64,000 nucleotides of DNA from Whitmania pigra. Taxonomy: Eukaryota > Annelida > Clitellata > Hirudinida > Haemopidae. Positions 22,447 through 34,739 of the stretch are shown piece by piece. The stretch's first letter is position 1. Every line of letters starts with the position of its first letter. Below the pieces are notes generated by a model that saw only the letters and a program-made list of their open reading frames with translations, had not been told where the DNA came from and did no database searches. The position numbers and the translations under genes were made by a program. The stretch spans positions 4,047,501-4,111,500 of the forward strand of contig JAJTWR010000044.1 of NCBI GenBank assembly GCA_021613335.1. The letters are read 5' to 3'.

Positions 22447-24871
22447 GAAACTTCATAGAAGTGAATGCTCTGAAAGAACTGGTTGATGCATTTTCATGTC
22501 TGGAAGGAACAGTGTTGGATCAAATTACATTCTTCCAAAAAAATCCTTCGCAAAATGTCACCCAACCTCCAAAACCTACCAGAAAGAAAACTAAAAGGAA
22601 CACCATGCTCAACGTGGTCAGTTCTCAACAGGATGCCATCGTTCGAGAAGACAAGGTTCTTGTCAAGCGAAAAATTGTTTTTTGTTTTTAAATGTTTGTT
22701 GTCTAAAAATTTTTATTATTATTTAGTTCGAACGATACACTTGTGTAGGAACAACTGCTGCAAAATGTATAAGCAAATCCTATAATATGTATTTTAAATA
22801 CACTCAGAGCGCTGATCAAATTTAAATTCCAGCAACTAGTTCTACTAATAAGTAATAAATTACTTCGCTTGCAGGTCGTAGTGTACATAAGAATTGTGTT
22901 TTTGAAAGTTGGAGAAATTGATACATTACGTGATAGATTCAAAGCCGACGTACTCATCCAAGCCAGGTGGAGAGAACCATTGCTGGATGGAAAGCTGCAC
23001 TTGGTTAAGTCGGATTGTTTTCGTGTGCACTTACGTTTATTATTATGAAAGTACAAGCTCTTTTTCAGCAATACGAAGAAGTTAATTGGGAAAATTATTG
23101 GAATCCGAGGTTATTTGTAGAAAATATCTACGGAGAACAAAGTGAAGTCACTTATCATTCACTGTCGTTTGACGCAAATGGTCTCGGGACAATAACAGAA
23201 AAGAAAAGGATAGTGGGAACATTTTTTGAATTTATGGAGCTTAATCAGTTTCCATTTGATAGCCAGGTAAGAAGAGTTATTACATAAATAAACGTGATTA
23301 TGCACTTCAAACTTTGTAGGACCTGACAGTCACCATCAGCACTGAACGTTCGACAAGTCATGTGGAATTGGTCGCCGATGTTTTTGAAAAGTCATTTGTG
23401 AACGGACAAACATTTGTTGATGAACAGGAATGGAAGCTTCATAGGTTGATTTACAACATATAATTAACTCATCTAGAACATCGAAGATGTACTCTTGATG
23501 TTTTTAGCAACATCTCCATATGGAACAAAGTAGTAACCTCAACTTTTAGCAATGTTCAAACATGCCATCCCGCATTTTCGGCCGCGTGCAAGGCTTCCAG
23601 AAGGCCAGGATTCTTTGTCTGGAATATTTTAGTTGTTATGGTAAATAGAACGAAACCACATCACTAAAAGTTGGTCCACACACTTTTGTTTCTTAACAGT
23701 TCCTCATATGCAGCATGGCCTTTGGAACGTTTGCGGTGAAACTTGACTTACCTCAAAATCGCCTCCAACTCTCTTTCATCCTTCTACTAACAACGGTTTC
23801 GTTCAAATTCGCTGTGAATCAAAGCCTACCCATGATTTCATATTTGACATATTTGGTCAGCAAGCACATTTTAAAGCAATTTTTCAAATTCTTACAACGT
23901 CAACAATCCACACAGGATAAGTACATTCTTGCTTCAATGGGAAATTTGTGTGCGGTTTGTATTTGGCATGCCATCATTCCATTCATAAACACCAAACAAG
24001 GTTTTCCGAAAGCCCAAGTGGCAGATACCATAGCACTGGTGGTACTTGGAGCAGTTTACATTGCCTTGCATGTTGTATCAATCCTTGCCATTATCAAGTT
24101 GGTGAGTCGACCAAAATGTTCTAAAAAATATTGAAATTAAGATAAGAAATGCAAACATTTTAAACATTTGTTTGAAAATTTTGAAATTTGGGAGTTATAG
24201 TTTCTGATTAAATGACTTTAATCGACTAAATTTACTTTATTATATTGTTAGGCAAAGTGGGACAACAAAGAAATACCCGGAGAATATGACATCAGCGAAA
24301 GCTTAAGTCAGGTGAATTTCATGCTTTCACTATTAGATCCAACAGATTGGTTTTGACCTGGCTAGCTACCATGGGTTGCCCATTTCTAATTTTGATAGTT
24401 CCTCCAGCGAAGGTCGGCATAAAAATAATTTATGGGTAATAGAAGTAGCCTTGGCAGATCCAAGCGTCCATGTGTTGACGAGATATGTCATTTGAAATTA
24501 AACAGGCACTCTAACACTTTATTGCGCAACACTGACACTTTTAATAACAAGCAATACAAACACATATTTTCAATATTAAGTTCAAATAATGCAATTGTGT
24601 CTGGGACATGAAATTTTTGACAGCCTTTTTTTTAGACTGTTATATTCTACGACCCTTTTCATGCTTTGGAAAAAAGTTTGCAAGGCATGTTTAAAGTTTT
24701 TGAAATTTTTGTTTATAGGTGCCTGTAAAAAACACAAACAGCCAACCTGGAAGCTTGAACGAAGATACTCATGAAAGTACTGGAGGATACAAAGAGAGAA
24801 TTGATCATAGAAGCAGTAGAAATATGGTCGAGGTGGCGACCAATCAAGCTGTGATGTCTGCTTGGCAGTAA
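22447..24871 (+). CDS. Cysteine-less pentameric ligand-gated ion channel subunit
   Basis: Exons 22447-22655, 22875-23003, 23069-23266, 23320-23444, 23508-23640, 23700-23855, 23916-24101, 24252-24311 and 24719-24871 (TAA) join in phase to about 449 residues; a first exon is missing. The extracellular domain has GEIDTLRDRFKADVLIQARW (beta1-beta2), and FMELNQFPFDSQDL stands where the Cys-loop should be. M1 is GFFVWNILVVMFLICSMAFG, M2 RLQLSFILLLTTVSFKFAVN, M3 KYILASMGNLCAVCIWHAII and M4 ADTIALVVLGAVYIALHVVS. Both loop cysteines are absent, the M3-M4 loop is about 11 residues as in bacterial channels, and about 75 residues follow M4. The M2 residues do not settle anion or cation choice. No signal peptide is seen in the recovered part. 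Confidence 0.88.
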
Positions 24872-26117
24872 CGACGTCACGACAATGCACGATTCACTCC
24901 GAATATAAAAAATGACCATGAGTTGACCACTACCATAGAGCTCCATCTATATTCACATTCAAGGAATTAATCCGTATTTTTATTATTGGTCATATTAAAT
25001 CACGTGAAGATAAATACTTTTGAAGTAAGATCTTATGCAACGTTAATGGGACAACCTTCTATAAAACTGAATCAATCGAATACGTTCACGCTAGTAGTAG
25101 CTACGGGGGAAAATTTTATTCTCTTACAGCTATCAGTTTTATCCATTGATATTTGTCTAAATCCATACAATTTATATTAATAACAATAGTAATTCACAAA
25201 TTTATTGATCGTAACACAGCTCCAGCAAATTAAGAAAGCTTTCGACATCAATATTCATTACAAAGTGTAAGCTTCGGTAAATTAATGAAGATTTTGACAT
25301 TAACATTTATTATATATTAGAAATTTTGTGACATGATTACTAGTGCTTTCGTTATTTATTAGTGTAAAATATATGTTGAGAATTTTGCCATTCCCCCTAC
25401 CACGACCAATTTTATAATCCTTGAAGAGCCAAAAAAACTTAGTAAAACACTTGGGCATAGGGAATTAACATTTGGCAAAAAAGAAGGCAACCATAAGAAA
25501 TAAACAACGCCAATAAAGATACTACTTAAAATTCATAGCAAATGGTAGCAGTAAAGATGCCCTTATCAGATAAAATTTTATGAACCCACATATATCAATC
25601 CAACCTGGTCCAAACATGACCTCTCACCTGCTCACTTAGCATTGAAAGCAGAAAGAAAACTTTCAAACTCATGTACACCTAATAATACCTACTTTTGATA
25701 CACATATTTCACAAAAGCCATTTGTAAGATAATTAGTAGCATTGCGTAACATTCAAATATCAAGAACTCTGAATTTTACCTTAACAATGACTGATTGGCA
25801 CATCAGCATATGAGGCTATTATCATCAATACGTTCTTAAAACAAATTGTATAAGATGCACATTATCAAAGAAGAAGTGCAGGGCAAGAAAACAGATTTTA
25901 TTGCAGACTGCTCTATTTTCCTGATATAATAGGAAAGTTTCATATTACAAAAGTTTAAAAGTTTGCATTATAATGTTATCAATTTATCCATGGTTATGGT
26001 GACTTCTGATGTATATTTACAGTTCATAAAAATATATGAATGGGAAGTGACCCTTCATTCACAGTTAATACTCTACAAAGTAGACACCTTTCAAATTTGT
26101 TAGGCTGTAGTGCAAAA
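24872..26117. other. Intergenic, AT-rich
   Basis: Nothing recognisable on either strand. It should contain the 3' untranslated regions of the channel gene (from the left) and of Pellino (from the right). Confidence 0.55.
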
Positions 26118-29090
26118 TTAATCCATGTTATCTTGGAATATCAGCCTAATCCAGCCAGGATCTTTATTCAAAATTGTTGCACAAAATGGACAAGCCCCTT
26201 GGAATCCAAGGCAGCCATGAGGTAATTGCAGAGATGACCAATATCTGTAAGAGAACATCCACCACCAAATCAATTATTTGAATGAATTCAATAGATTTCT
26301 ATTATCCTCACTTGACAGTGTTTTCGGATGCCATATGCCCACAAGGAGAAAAGCAGTGAGTGATGAGGTTGTTGTCATTGTAGAAGCTTGTTTCTTGACC
26401 AAGTTGTAACTTAACAAAGGGACCCACTTTCCTGCACATTGGACAAATACAATTGTCAGTATTGTCACCTTTGCCCCAACTGTGTTGACCATGGACATGT
26501 CCACAGTTCAAGTAAACATATGGAGTTTTTTCTGTGTCAGAGATTGTATTTTTGCTTGGAAGGACCAAAGTGTTTAGTCCTACAGGACACTGAGGTCGAC
26601 TAGCATTTATTTCTTCAATTTGAGATTCCAGTTCAGCCAAACTCTGAAAAATAATTTTGCATTTTATGTCTATTTCTATATGATTTCATTTTCACATTTA
26701 AAAAATAAAAAATTATAAAGCAATTTTTGTAACAAGTCCCTAAAAAAATGTGAAGATACTTGAGTGTTGGAAGGTACTAATATCAGAGGCACTAAGGCTA
26801 CTAAATAAAGAATTGCTAATCCCATGTTTTTCTACTGTCATCAAAATTATAACATCCCCAATACAACTCCTAAAACTAAGAGATAAGAACAATACATAAT
26901 AGGTCATAATAAGTCAATTAAAGAAATCATTAATAACATAAGTTGTTCTAAAATTAGAAAGCAACTTATTCAAATGAACTTCTATCCCTAAACTAATGAT
27001 GAACCACGAATACAAATTTTATTACTTATTTAACATATAAATGTTAGAAAAATACAAAATTAGTTTTCTTAATGTAATTAATAACCAGAACCATTGCAAC
27101 ACAAGAAATTTAATAGATCTAGTAACAGTGCCAATGTGTTCCAACCATCATGACACTTTTAAGCAATTAAAGACAAGGATAAAAAAACACTGAAAATCTC
27201 ACAGGGCCATTGAGAAGACCAAAACTAGATCTCCATATGAGTGTGGCTCCACACAAATCTATCAACGTGCCATCTTTCAAAATATTGTCTTCTGTGGACA
27301 CCTAAAAAAACAAATAATAATTGCTCAAAAGGCAACATCAATAACAAAACATGTACCAGCCAACATTGAACCAATTTTTGTTGCATTAAGCAGTATAATC
27401 GAATAATAATAATAATAATAATAATAATAAGTTATAATTTATTCAAATGCAAATTTAGCAACATAAATTTCACCAGATTTCCTTTGCTAGGAGTGGATCG
27501 GGATTCTCGAAGTGCATAGAGCCCCCCTTCCACGGACACTTCCCTCCACAGGCCTGGTTTCGATGAGCTTGTGAAACCATTGTGAGGATGCATTATGAGG
27601 ATACCATTGGTTGTGAGTCCATCAATTTCACCTTCACTGTACCACTTTGTAGCTTTTTCCTTTTATTAAATGCCCAACTAACTAGATTATGTGAAATTGT
27701 TAAACAGAGATCAAATAAGAATCCAACCCCAAGGAAGATATTCTTCCCTCCATCAAAACCTGCCGCAAAAATTCTTGCCGAGTGGGGAGGATTTCTTTCG
27801 ACGAGAATTCGACAGGCAAATCTTGATATGGTGCTTTGCACTGCAGAGGATTGCTCACTCCTTTGATTACCAGGAACAGTATCCATAACTATAAAGTCTA
27901 TTTGATCTTCAGAGGAACGTCCTATTTGGAACATGTCTGTGTCTGGATCATGATCATACTGCACTATCACAGCTTGACTACGGCTCAAAGTGTAAGAAAC
28001 AGAGTGCTGGTGACAATTTTGAATTAGCTGCAACCAAATAAGTTATTAAGTCCATTAAGATTGTTATTTGAAGACATTAGATAGAAATAACTAGGAAACA
28101 AACTCTCAACAAATAGGTAGAAAACAAAGGTCATTTATAAACTAACTTTATTTATTTGATTTAAGCAACACATAGACTCCTTCAAAGGTTCATATTTGGT
28201 TTGTAACCTTGCATACCATGTAATAGAAACACTACGAGTGAATAGAGAAAATAAAATGCACCTCAGACTGTTGTGGATTGTTGACAATATGCTGTTTGAC
28301 ACGTCTCACACCATTTGCTATCTCTCTTTTATACAGGCTAAATTTACTTCTCCTCCTACCTTTATCTCCACTGGTGAGGGAACCATTGTAACTGAGGAAT
28401 GATGGTAACTTTATAGGTCTTCACTTTTAGTTAATAAATCAAAAACTAACCCCAGAATAACTAGCTCTCCATATTTTACATTGTCATTGGGTCCTGCCCT
28501 GCAACCAGGTTTAGCAATCCCAACATGGCATTTAAGTCTGGATTAATTTATATGATCAAACACATCACAAAATCAATCAATAAAACAATGTTAAATTAAG
28601 AATCTTGAATGGCAAGGATCTTGAATGCATGAAAAAGATTAATTTTGTCATACTATGATCAATATGTGATGAATATTTCAAATTTTTTCACTTGAAAGAA
28701 ATATCTATATCAAGAAGCAATAAAGTAGCTCAAAGGCTTATCAAACACTTTTCTTCTTTGAAGAATGACACGGGAAATGTGGACTGAATTTCATTAAGGT
28801 ACTTACAGGATGATAATTAAAATTCAAGCCAAAATCATTTAATATTACAGCATTCTACTGTTCGACAACATAGATTGTCAAAAATAAGAAATTACGTCTA
28901 TTCACAGATGCAAGATTTGCCGCGGTACCTTGTAATATTTGAGAAATGAAAGACAATCAAAAAGCTTTAATAGTACATATTTGAATGGAAAATAAAAAAA
29001 ACTGATTCATATTAGTTGTACGATTAACGAATCAATAGAAAAGACGAGAACTAGCTCCAATATAACTCACGGCTTCTCAGTCTGAGGCAT
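26118..29090 (-). CDS. Pellino E3 ubiquitin ligase
   Basis: Eight exons on the minus strand: 29090-29071 (ATG), 28498-28451, 28391-28262, 28027-27728, 27659-27474, 27301-27203, 26643-26312 and 26244-26118 (TAA). They give 413 residues; vertebrate Pellinos have about 420. The N-terminal FHA-like domain contains KYGELVILGYNGSL, DTDMFQIGRSSEDQIDF, STISRFACRILVERNPPHS and AGFDGGKNIFLG. The RING-like C-terminus has CPVGLNTLV, YVYLNCGHVHGQHSWG, CPMCRKVGPFV, HCFSPCGHMASENTVKYWS and GACPFCATIL. Pellinos bind IRAK-type kinases in Toll/IL-1 receptor signalling and ubiquitinate them. The family's zinc-binding Cys/His residues appear intact. The first coding exon is only 20 nt. An AAT microsatellite lies in an intron at 27402-27430. 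Confidence 0.95.
27402..27430. repeat. AAT trinucleotide microsatellite
   Basis: About nine tandem AAT units lie in a Pellino intron, 44 bp from the 3' end of the exon at 27474. Confidence 0.95.
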
Positions 29091-29349
29091 TATCGCACAC
29101 AAAAACTCTTCAGTATTCCATCGCGACAACACAAACGATTGTCAAGTCGAATCCGATTTTTGTACAATTAAAGCCACATTATAATTAAGATGATTTTTGT
29201 GATAATTTTGTTTCAATTTGGTTTGTGGTTATTTTAAATATTTTTTAAATAAACATTAAATTTTTAATCACCTTAGAATCTAAATTCTTAGGATAGTGGC
29301 ACAAAATTGTTAGACAAAATAATAATTAATTTTCCTTGCTGAGAATCCT

Positions 29350-29412
29350 GGACTATATAATGAATGAGACTATATAACAAATAACGAATTGGATCTTATA
29401 ACGAATTCTTAA
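29350..29412. repeat. Fragment of the AATAACGAATT foldback family
   Basis: The motif AATAACGAATTGGATCTTAT followed by AACGAATTC matches the inner part of the element at 57196-57736. Confidence 0.55.
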
Positions 29413-29424
29413 GTTAATAGTGGA

Positions 29425-30957
29425 ACCTCTACCCTCTAGGGTCTACCCTAAACCGCCTGCCAAATCTATAGTAAGGCAGATATTTCACAGCCATGTTGCT
29501 TATTATTGTATTTGAACCACTACAAAATTGTATAATAACAATTATTTCAGGTTCTGTGCATTCAAATTTATTCAAAGTTTAAATTTACATAGTTATCCAT
29601 TAAATTACTGCTGAATTTTGACCCAAACATTCTATATATCATATATCACAAAGTCGTATTTAATTAATATACTGTAACATTTAGCGGTAACATTTAAATA
29701 TTATTGGGATTTCATCGATAAATGCCTTTGATGCTGTTTTTCGAGATTTTCGAGGCTGAGCACGGGATATCTTCCTGTCCAGTAAATAATTGTTATTACG
29801 GGAATTACAAAAGCTTATTATTAAAGTAATGCTCTTAATAAATGGTCCCTGTCAATTATAAGTTCAATATTACTCAATAGCATGCATGATATCATTTTAT
29901 TGTATACAAATAATCTATAAAATTTCAATTAAATTTAACGAATATGCTAAGTAGCGTTATATGTAGGAATCGACCGGGGACCTCTGCCCCGGCAAATTTT
30001 AGCCGGGGAACGAAGTAAAACATGTATAAGAAATTTAGACAATGTTCTTAAAATACGAACGTCAATTTCGTGTCTGAATCCAAGTCATTATGAAATCTCC
30101 CATTTGATGGAATAAAATCATCAGGTAATAGTTATAAAAACTCTTGAGGGAGGCTTGGATTTGAACTCCTAATGGAGTCGCACCAAGGCCAATGTCTTAA
30201 TCACTCGTCTACCGACACCTTTATTATTACGTATTAATAATTTATAGTAAGTCATCATAATAAACAAAACAGTTCGATACTTGGACTTAAAAAACAGTAA
30301 TGTTTCCTCATTCTCTGTCTGACCACGAATGCCATTTAGAACTCCTTTCACTATCACTTGGGCTGGCAGGTGGGCCATCCATCTGCCAGTCCACCCATCC
30401 ATCCACTCCAGAATTGCTGCTCTACTAGCAGCTTGTAAGGATGCACTTTCCAAAATAAAGGATCATCCAAATCAAACCTACACGTTTCTTCTTATAGTCG
30501 TTCTCTTGTTCTAACTCTGCCTTCCCAGATACAGATATTTGTTTCAGCAAAAACCTTTGATCGTAAAACTTTAAGAGGTTTTATTCTATCGTAAAAAAGA
30601 CTGAATTTCCTCTTTAGACTTTGATTAAATTTGGTAACCAAAGATAGTTAATGAAGGAATAGTAAACACAAGTTTCATGTGTAGAAATGAGTCTTGAAAT
30701 GATGCAAGGCAACCCCCAGCCAATTCATCAATGAATTTTTTGCTAGCATTGCAAATATTTGTTTTACAAAGTTGAAGAAATGCAGAAAATTACACTGTTA
30801 ATACGTTAGAAAGTGTGATATCTAAACCCCGGCCCCGACTATAAAGTGACTTCGGTCGATTGCTAATTATGGGGAACATCCTTACTTATGACTTTCAAAA
30901 AAGAAATGTATGGTAGTTACGCCCTCCCGCCCCTCCCCTTAAATCCGCCACTGACTG
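29425..30957. repeat. Dispersed repeat, copy B of the family at 19278
   Basis: The sub-blocks GCTTATTATTGTATTTGAAC, TTATTGGGATTTCATCGATA and AGTTCAATATTACTCA repeat those of copy A in the same order. It ends near 30957 with CCGCCACTG, the mirror of copy A's CAGTGGCGG start. A SINE-like insert sits at 29980-30219 in opposite orientation to that in copy A. The left end is missing. Confidence 0.6.
29980..30219 (-). repeat. tRNA-derived SINE, family II, reverse copy
   Basis: Read on the minus strand it begins GGTGTCGGTAGACGAGTGAT, with TAAGACATTGGCCTTGG and GGAGTTCAAATCC as box A and box B regions, like a leucine or serine tRNA with a long variable arm. It continues into the same body as 20136-20345. 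It is a SINE head rather than a functional tRNA gene because no acceptor stem closes it. Confidence 0.7.
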
Positions 30958-33123
30958 TCATATATGTCCCAAATTATTAAACCCTGTGGTTGTGAACGTT
31001 GACAGGAACCTATCTTAATTTGTGTCTGAGATTCTCAATTTACTCTCTCGATTTTCACATTCAAACTATTCCGTATGAATTGTGCAAGTTAATTGACAAT
31101 TCAATTGTCCAACTTTATAATCTACAGTACTTCTCTGGGAGTTCTTTTTATCCACATTAATCTTTAGTGGGGGTGCTTTTCCCATTTTATAGACCTTTGT
31201 AATATTATCTGCATGAGCAATACTGAGGCAAATTTACATTGAATTAAACTGAAAACTACACTCAATTAAAGTGGTAAGGTGGCTCGGCTGAAATAGCTGT
31301 TTTTCTTAATGAAAAAGATAGAGGCTCAGTTTTAATTTTTGGTATACATCACATCCCACATGAATGAACTTGAAACTCAGGTGAAGGATAACTTCGTCTG
31401 TGATCAAAGGATTTTGGAGAAAGCTGTCATTGTTTGAAGCACATCTGAAATAAGAAAATGTTTCATTTTCACTGTTTCAACTGCAATCGTCTATGAAGTC
31501 AACCTCGATTTTCCGAAAAAAAAATTCGTGACTTGAAGAAGCATTTTGTGTAAAGATTTTCAGATTTTGACGGAATTGAGAGAGACATTCATCTGTTTCC
31601 AAAAATGAAGTATGTGAAGTCGACACAAGGTAATAGAGGTGGGCTGGATGTCAATAGAGTGTGATAGAAATTATTTCGAATCCAATTTCTTCAATACAAC
31701 AATGACAATTACGAATGAACATATTTCCCGCAAGTTGATGAAAGCAGAATGAACGAACAATATGCTATGACCTCGGAGTGGTTCCATATAAAAGTATATA
31801 TTTATGATCAGGACGATCTGAGGACGAGACGTGACTTGATGAAGGCCTGATAAGGTGATTCTCTTTGATGTGTGGCTCGCATATGTAGTACTTCAATCGA
31901 TGAATAAATGCCATGTTGAAACCTAACTCTTCAATGGACAATCTGACTCAAGAACTGCTCGTTTTGAAATCTTATCACACTATATATTTTGTGTCAATTT
32001 TGATCGAAAGCTTACATTGGTGAGAGGCCTCCTTTGGTAGTTGGCCCCTTAATTCGGCCCTGATCCAAACGAGTATACAACATTTGACATCGCGAAGTAA
32101 AAATTTCTCGGGCAGATCCAACATCTCGAAGATCACGATATAGCCGAGTTTGAATGTATTGCACAGAATGATTATCCGGCCCGCTGAAAAAAAGTTTGGT
32201 GTCCTCTGGTCTATCAGATACAATGAATAGATTCTATCTTACAAACATTAAAAATGCTGTAGCGAATATGTAGAGCCCTAATGGTTTATATGTTTATTTA
32301 ATTACACAGAAAGCATGTATTATGCAGGAACGTCATTTCACCATTTTCCAAGGGGGCAAGCCCTTGCACAGCTTGAGGAGATGACCTTTTTTTATGCATC
32401 TAGCCAAAATTCGGGAGGGGGGCAAACTCTCGCAAAACGTGAGGAGGGCCGTTGCCCCCCAAAATTACCTGATATTATGCGAGCAAAAACGTAATTCAAT
32501 AAGAAAATATTTCAACTGATAGTGTTGCATAACCGCTTAATTCCTAGCAATTCATAACATAATAACGTAAAATTTTAAATAACCATTATCTCTTCACTTT
32601 CACGAAATTTACATTAGCATGTAATGCACTAAGTAACGAAACTTTTAATTTAATCACGACATTGCATTCGGCAATGACAGCAAACTAAGGTTCACATTTC
32701 TGGGAAAAGCGTGAATGTTTTACTTAAACCATATTGTTAAATATTTAAACTATAATTATTTGTAATTATAATTACATTAACAAATAATATTGGTATTGAT
32801 AAATTATAAAAAAATAATGTGATTCTCAAGCATTATTAATATTAAAAACTCAAGTTTTAATGTTTTGTCCATTTTCCTCTCTTGTTTATGTTACCTAACG
32901 GCGTGTTTAGATATGGTAAGAGTTTGCCGATGTGAATATGTTTCTGGCTTAATATTTTGTTACCATCATAGACAATTTGTGATACTCGTGCATTTGCCGA
33001 TTCCGCTCAGAGATTGACTAGTCTTAAACTTTAGTAAAATCATTGTTTTGTCGATGGGATATTAACTGGAATGTACATTGGATGATTTGTCATTTTCAGA
33101 AATTGTTGCACAACAACACTGGT
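30958..33123. other. Intergenic with unclassified repeats
   Basis: No gene is recognised. 32330-32465 is a copy of the short C-rich repeat at 18426. At 32043-32061 the sequence GGCCCCTTAATTCGGCCCTG resembles a hAT terminus, but its partner end was not found. Confidence 0.5.
32330..32465. repeat. Copy of the C-rich MITE at 18426
   Basis: It starts CAGGAACGTCATTTCACCAT and shares three ordered blocks with the copy at 18426, but its right terminus is lost in the CCCCCCAAAATTAC region. Confidence 0.5.
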
Positions 33124-33741
33124 ATGAGTGGGAGATCTGTAGACTGTACTCTTTCTGTTTTGTCGAGATCCGATGGTTCAGCTAAGTTTGCTCAGGGCGA
33201 CACCTCCGTTATTGGAAATGCTTGTGGACCATTTGAGCAAAAAACTACCAAGGATTTGGCTGACAAGTTAAACATCAGCGTATCTTTAAAGAGCAAAACT
33301 GGTAGTTCCCCTGCAAGCTACAAATTTATTGAAAAATTTATCCAGAAACTTTGTGAAAGTACTGTATTGGTGAAGACCTATGCCAGCAGAACAAGCATTT
33401 CAGTCGTACTGCAGGAAATTTATGATGATGGATCGTTTCTGGCTTGTTGTGTTAATGCTGCATGTGCTACTCTTCTAGATGCGTGTATTCACATGAAGTG
33501 CCAATTTGCAGCTGTGAATGTGGCGATTTATCCTGATGATGTTGTTGTTGTTGATCCAACAAGGTGTCAAGAATCAGAAGCAAAAGGTTGCATAACATTC
33601 ATTTATAATAAGGAACTAAAATTATTGGCCATGTTTTCAAAGGGTCTGTACTCTAAAAATGAATACGAATTATGCACAGAAAAAAGCAAAGTCCATGCTT
33701 TGACTATTTTTAAAACATTTCTTTCAAGTTTTTCCAGTTGA
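33124..33741 (+). CDS. EXOSC5: Exosome complex component RRP46 (EXOSC5)
   Basis: A single open frame of 205 residues from ATG 33124 to TGA 33741 has the RNase PH fold. Key stretches are SRSDGSAKFAQGDTSVIGNA, ASRTSISVVLQEIYDDGSFL, ACCVNAACATLLDA, DPTRCQESEAKGCITFIY and FSKGLYSKNEYELC. RRP46 is one of six RNase PH-like proteins forming the ring of the nuclear and cytoplasmic RNA exosome, a structural role without catalysis in animals. An upstream in-frame start at 33043 would add 27 residues; 33124 fits the family better. The lack of introns is odd beside its intron-rich neighbours, so a retrocopy is possible, but the frame is intact. A poly(A) signal AATAAA lies at 33749-33754. Confidence 0.93.
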   Translation: MSGRSVDCTLSVLSRSDGSAKFAQGDTSVIGNACGPFEQKTTKDLADKLNISVSLKSKTGSSPASYKFIEKFIQKLCESTVLVKTYASRTSISVVLQEIYDDGSFLACCVNAACATLLDACIHMKCQFAAVNVAIYPDDVVVVDPTRCQESEAKGCITFIYNKELKLLAMFSKGLYSKNEYELCTEKSKVHALTIFKTFLSSFSS

Positions 33742-33748
33742 TTTTAAA

Positions 33749-33754
33749 AATAAA
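33749..33754 (+). terminator. Poly(A) signal of the RRP46 gene
   Basis: AATAAA lies 8 bp after the stop codon. The spacing is short but plausible; no other hexamer is nearby. Confidence 0.5.
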
Positions 33755-33925
33755 TATTGTACTATCTTAAATGTCATTTGTTTTCTTAATTAACATCTGT
33801 AGTATCTAGTCATGATTAATTTATTCAGAAGTCATGCCACTTGCATGACAAGAGACTAATGTTGATAAGAAAACAAAAAATGCCAGTATTTGCATTTACA
33901 TTTAACAGTTCTTTTGAGTGCTTTT

Positions 33926-34305
33926 TTACATCACAAGGGTTTTCATAAGGAGGGTGCAAGGATGCTTTGCTTGATTTGGTGTGAATGTAGTTGTCAATGG
34001 GTTGGAAGGACAATAACCCTGAATACCATTGCCCCTCTCTAAAACTTGTGTGAATAGTTCCTTTGGTGTGTATGCTTTCTTGGATGCTGAGCCTGTATTA
34101 CCCTCATGTGTCATGTGGTCATTAAACCATGATACATGAGTTTGGAGGGCCTTTTTTGTAAAATACCAATTGCATAAAAATCTATTCTGTCTTGAAAATT
34201 TAACAAACTTCAGGTTCTTCAATGATTTAAATTTTCTGGTGTCACTTATTTCGTGCCTGGCTGAGTATCTTGCTCATTATGCTAAATGGCATTTCGAGGA
34301 GTACG
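33926..34305 (-). pseudogene. Unrecognised protein remnant
   Basis: The minus-strand frame reads HEISDTRKFKSLKNLKFVKF, then QTHVSWFNDHMTHEGNTGSA, PKELFTQVLERGNGIQGYC and PLTTTF. It looks like genuine protein sequence (charged, W/H/G-rich, no repeats), but I do not recognise the family. No starting ATG is in frame because a stop lies just upstream. It may be a retrocopy or the last exon of a gene whose other exons I cannot see. Confidence 0.35.
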
Positions 34306-34739
34306 TAAAAATAAAAAATTGTGAACAGTGCAATAGATGAATCTAAAAAACTCTGCTCTGAAATGGGTATAAGCATGGAATGTCGAATTTGAAAAAGAAA
34401 TGAATAGATGGTGAAGGATTGACCGAAGCAGCACTGGGATATGATGCTAAGTTACGATGGGTAAACAGTAACATTAATAAAATGAAAAAAAAACTTTAAA
34501 ATATTGTTTAATAACATGGTTCAAATAAATCTGTGTGCCATCGATAGGTTACTGAGGAAATGTGTGGCAGATTTCAGCACGTTCATGATCTTGCAAACAA
34601 ACACACAGTCTAGCATAGTTGATGAAGATGTAGAGACAGAAGAGTTCTTTGCCAAAAGGAAGTTATTGAAGTATTTTGTGAAAGCTTCAGGAAATGTAAC
34701 AACGATGTACCCCTTTAACTTTTGAGCTACATACAGAGA

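Noticed and set aside
22703..23071. 122-codon minus-strand frame
   Set aside because: Antisense to channel exons at 22875-23003; no protein-like motifs.
29980..30219. Functional leucine or serine tRNA gene
   Set aside because: Box A and box B are present, but the acceptor stem does not pair, and the same unit recurs at 20136 fused to a non-tRNA body, so it is a SINE.
31975..32223. 82-codon minus-strand frame as a gene
   Set aside because: It overlaps a hAT-like terminus, has no recognisable domain, and the surrounding sequence is repeat debris.
34504..34725. Cohesin SA-like exon (VETEEFFAKRKLL)
   Set aside because: The resemblance is a few residues only; it lies beside hAT debris and is more likely part of a transposase remnant.
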